From an uncultured Poribacteria bacterium (GTDB lineage: Bacteria; Poribacteria; WGA-4E; WGA-3G), in the NCBI GenBank assembly GCA_951813545.1, contig OX638352.1, positions 3,426,835-3,490,834 of the forward strand: a stretch of DNA of 64,000 nucleotides, given 5' to 3'. Below, in pieces: positions 62,194 through 64,000 of the stretch (the stretch's first letter is position 1; each line of letters begins with the position of its first letter). Under the pieces are notes generated by a model. It saw only the letters and a list, made by a program, of their open reading frames with translations. It searched no databases and was not told the origin of the DNA. Both the position numbers and the translations under genes were made by a program.

Positions 62194-64000
62194 ATGAAAA
62201 AGATTTTTCAATACATCACTTGCTTTTGGATGGTAATCCTTTTTGGAATTCTTTTCCTATTCACCGGTTGTGTAAAAAAGGAAATTACTCGCATAGCAGA
62301 TTGGCAAACCCATTTCACGGACATCTACTTTGCGGATGCCAAACACGGATGGATTGTCGGGCATCAAGGATGGATTCTTCATACTGCTGACGGGGGTGTG
62401 AGTTGGGAAAAACAGACGGTGAACACAAATGAGGATTTCAAAGCCGTCTACTTTACAAATCGCCGCAACGGTTGGGCAGTTGGCGACAAAGGGTTAATCG
62501 CCACGACTGATGACGGTGGACGGCATTGGACCTTACAAAAAAGCGCGGTTCCTACACTGTTTATGGATGTCTTTTTTCTCAACTCAAAGACAGGCTGGAT
62601 TGCCGGACAAGATGGGCTGGTATACACAAAAAACGGTGGAAAAACATGGCATCATCAGGAAGCGAGCGAATTCGGACTCGGTGGTATACACTTTGTAGAC
62701 AAGCACCGCGGGTGGATCGTCGGAGATTACGATAGGGTCTTTGTTACCAGAGACGGCAGTCAGACTTGGCGTAAACAGAATGAACTTGTGAGAACGGAAC
62801 ACGATACATCGGAGGTTTGCAACCTCCATACGGTATTTTTTGCGAACCCTTATAAGGGATGGAGCGGTGGCACAGACGGGACCATTTTCCACACGACTAA
62901 CGGCGGCACAGAATGGCAGACCCAATACAGTCGACTCCCGATGATTTATGGACATATCCGCCCAACCGTCTATGACTTCCATTTCATTGACGATGATTAC
63001 GGTGTGGCGGTTGCTCAGGGTGGGTTTATCATCCGAACTGAAGATGGCGGGGAGAACTGGAAATTAACAGAAAACCAAACCAAAAATGACTTGATGGGTG
63101 TTCATTTTGCGACTTCTAAAGAGGCATGGGCAGTCGGTTGGAACGGCACGCTCCTACACTCGACCGATGGCGGGGTGACGTGGAACATGAGAAGTGGCAC
63201 GACAGCCGATGACCTGCAGAGTGTCGCGTTTGCGGATGCAGACCGCGCGATTGCTGTCGGGGAGAAGGGCACAATCGCAACGAGTGACGACAGTGGCAAG
63301 ACTTGGACGAACATTGAAATGGACACGTGGCACCGCATCCGTAATTTATCTTTCGTCACTGACAAAGAAGGTTGGGCGGTTGGAGACGGCGGACTCATCC
63401 TCCACACAACCGATGCCGGTCAGACGTGGGAGCGACAAACCAGCGGATGGTGGTACACGCTCAATGCCCTCCATTTTATCAATCCGCAGAAGGGTTGGAT
63501 CGTTGGCGATTTAGGGACTGTGCTCCATACAACAAACGGTGGAGAAACGTGGGTCCAACAGGCACCGCGATACTTTCACGAAATGATTAAAGGGATATTC
63601 TTCCTCAATGAGACAGAAGGTTGGGTCGTCGGTTGGCCCGGGATCGTTTTTCATACAGAAGATGGTGGATTGACCTGGAAACGACAGAACAGCAACAGCT
63701 ACAACGAACTCTACGCCGCTTACTTTATCGACAGACATACCGGTTGGGTGGTCGGACAGTTTGGTGAGATTTTACGGACGCTTGATGGCGGAAAAACGTG
63801 GAAATTTCAGCGGAGTGGAACACAGGCAAATCTGAACAAAGTCTACTTTGCCGATGCAAATCACGGGCTAATTGTCGGAGATGAAGGGGTCATTTTGACG
63901 ACTCTCAATGGCGGTGTGACGTGGGAATTGCAGAAAAGCGGCACGTCCAACGATCTCTATAGTTTCTCGCTTTCCCCCGATGGCATCCTCGCTGTGGGTG
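62194..64000 (+). CDS. YCF48/BNR-like propeller lipoprotein, 3' end outside the window
   Basis: At least 602 codons, still open at base 64000. AAAGGAG before ATG 62194. Lipobox LFTGC near 24-28 predicts a lipoprotein. The body is a run of about 45-residue repeats with GWIVGHQGWILHTADGGVSW, GWAVGDKGLIATTDDGGRHW, GWIAGQDGLVYTKNGGKTW and others, the YCF48-like type known in photosystem II assembly factor HCF136 but widespread in non-photosynthetic bacteria. At least twelve repeats are visible. Surface-binding role assumed. Confidence 0.92.
   Translation, partial: MKKIFQYITCFWMVILFGILFLFTGCVKKEITRIADWQTHFTDIYFADAKHGWIVGHQGWILHTADGGVSWEKQTVNTNEDFKAVYFTNRRNGWAVGDKGLIATTDDGGRHWTLQKSAVPTLFMDVFFLNSKTGWIAGQDGLVYTKNGGKTWHHQEASEFGLGGIHFVDKHRGWIVGDYDRVFVTRDGSQTWRKQNELVRTEHDTSEVCNLHTVFFANPYKGWSGGTDGTIFHTTNGGTEWQTQYSRLPMIYGHIRPTVYDFHFIDDDYGVAVAQGGFIIRTEDGGENWKLTENQTKNDLMGVHFATSKEAWAVGWNGTLLHSTDGGVTWNMRSGTTADDLQSVAFADADRAIAVGEKGTIATSDDSGKTWTNIEMDTWHRIRNLSFVTDKEGWAVGDGGLILHTTDAGQTWERQTSGWWYTLNALHFINPQKGWIVGDLGTVLHTTNGGETWVQQAPRYFHEMIKGIFFLNETEGWVVGWPGIVFHTEDGGLTWKRQNSNSYNELYAAYFIDRHTGWVVGQFGEILRTLDGGKTWKFQRSGTQANLNKVYFADANHGLIVGDEGVILTTLNGGVTWELQKSGTSNDLYSFSLSPDGILAVG

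Overview
The window looks like a chromosomal segment of an uncultured Gram-negative bacterium, plausibly Candidatus Poribacteria or a close relative. This placement is inference from gene content: a complete type II secretion operon with a secretin (so an outer membrane), a GmhA-type heptose isomerase, a phytanoyl-CoA dioxygenase, three Uma2-type proteins, LamG, CotH and YCF48-like surface proteins, and dense transposon relics. No rRNA or other marker is present to confirm it.

Layout. 1-1610: 3' part of a large TPR gene. 1657-17038 (minus): type II secretion operon in the order gspE-F-G-H-I-J-K-L-M-D, with an IS4-family element inserted between the gspL-like and gspM-like genes and repeats in several spacers. 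17311-23027: a short inverted-repeat element, HEAT-repeat protein, DUF3352-like protein, sodium/solute symporter with its DUF4212 partner, and gmhA. 23205-28226: a fused iron-type ABC permease divergent from its ATPase, then a thiamine-diphosphate enzyme.

28232-35487 is an accessory island. It holds an EcoRV-type restriction-modification locus whose methylase is intact while the nuclease gene is broken twice (an IS982 insertion and an in-frame stop). It also holds a B12-type radical SAM gene, an IsrB-like (HNH-less IscB) transposon with a pseudoknotted candidate guide RNA, and a decayed IS982 copy. 35498-43094: phytanoyl-CoA dioxygenase, tRNA-Asn, rhodanese, glycoside-hydrolase-like secreted protein, sugar isomerase, three tandem Uma2 genes and an XRE-metallo-beta-lactamase fusion. 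43262-49607: DppB/DppC-type permeases, a small multicopper oxidase, a second iron-type binding protein plus permease, and a lipoprotein.

49787-56472: DUF4956 and CotH-kinase/lamin-tail proteins, then an ECF sigma factor, an anti-sigma factor with duplicated zinc finger, an RseB-like protein and a secreted dienelactone-hydrolase-like protein, which together look like an envelope-stress regulatory unit. 56542-59658: PIN gene pair, TnpB and IS701 relics, miniature elements, a pseudoknotted RNA candidate and an SDR gene. 59904-64000: secreted LamG, propeller and YCF48-like proteins, the last cut by the window end.

The strongest unusual items are the dead EcoRV-like nuclease beside a living methylase, the IsrB element with a readable candidate guide, a family of AGGACTTACGC-ended miniature elements linked to an IS701 relic, heptamer arrays like the STRR repeats of cyanobacteria, and a nested-pseudoknot RNA candidate near 58150.
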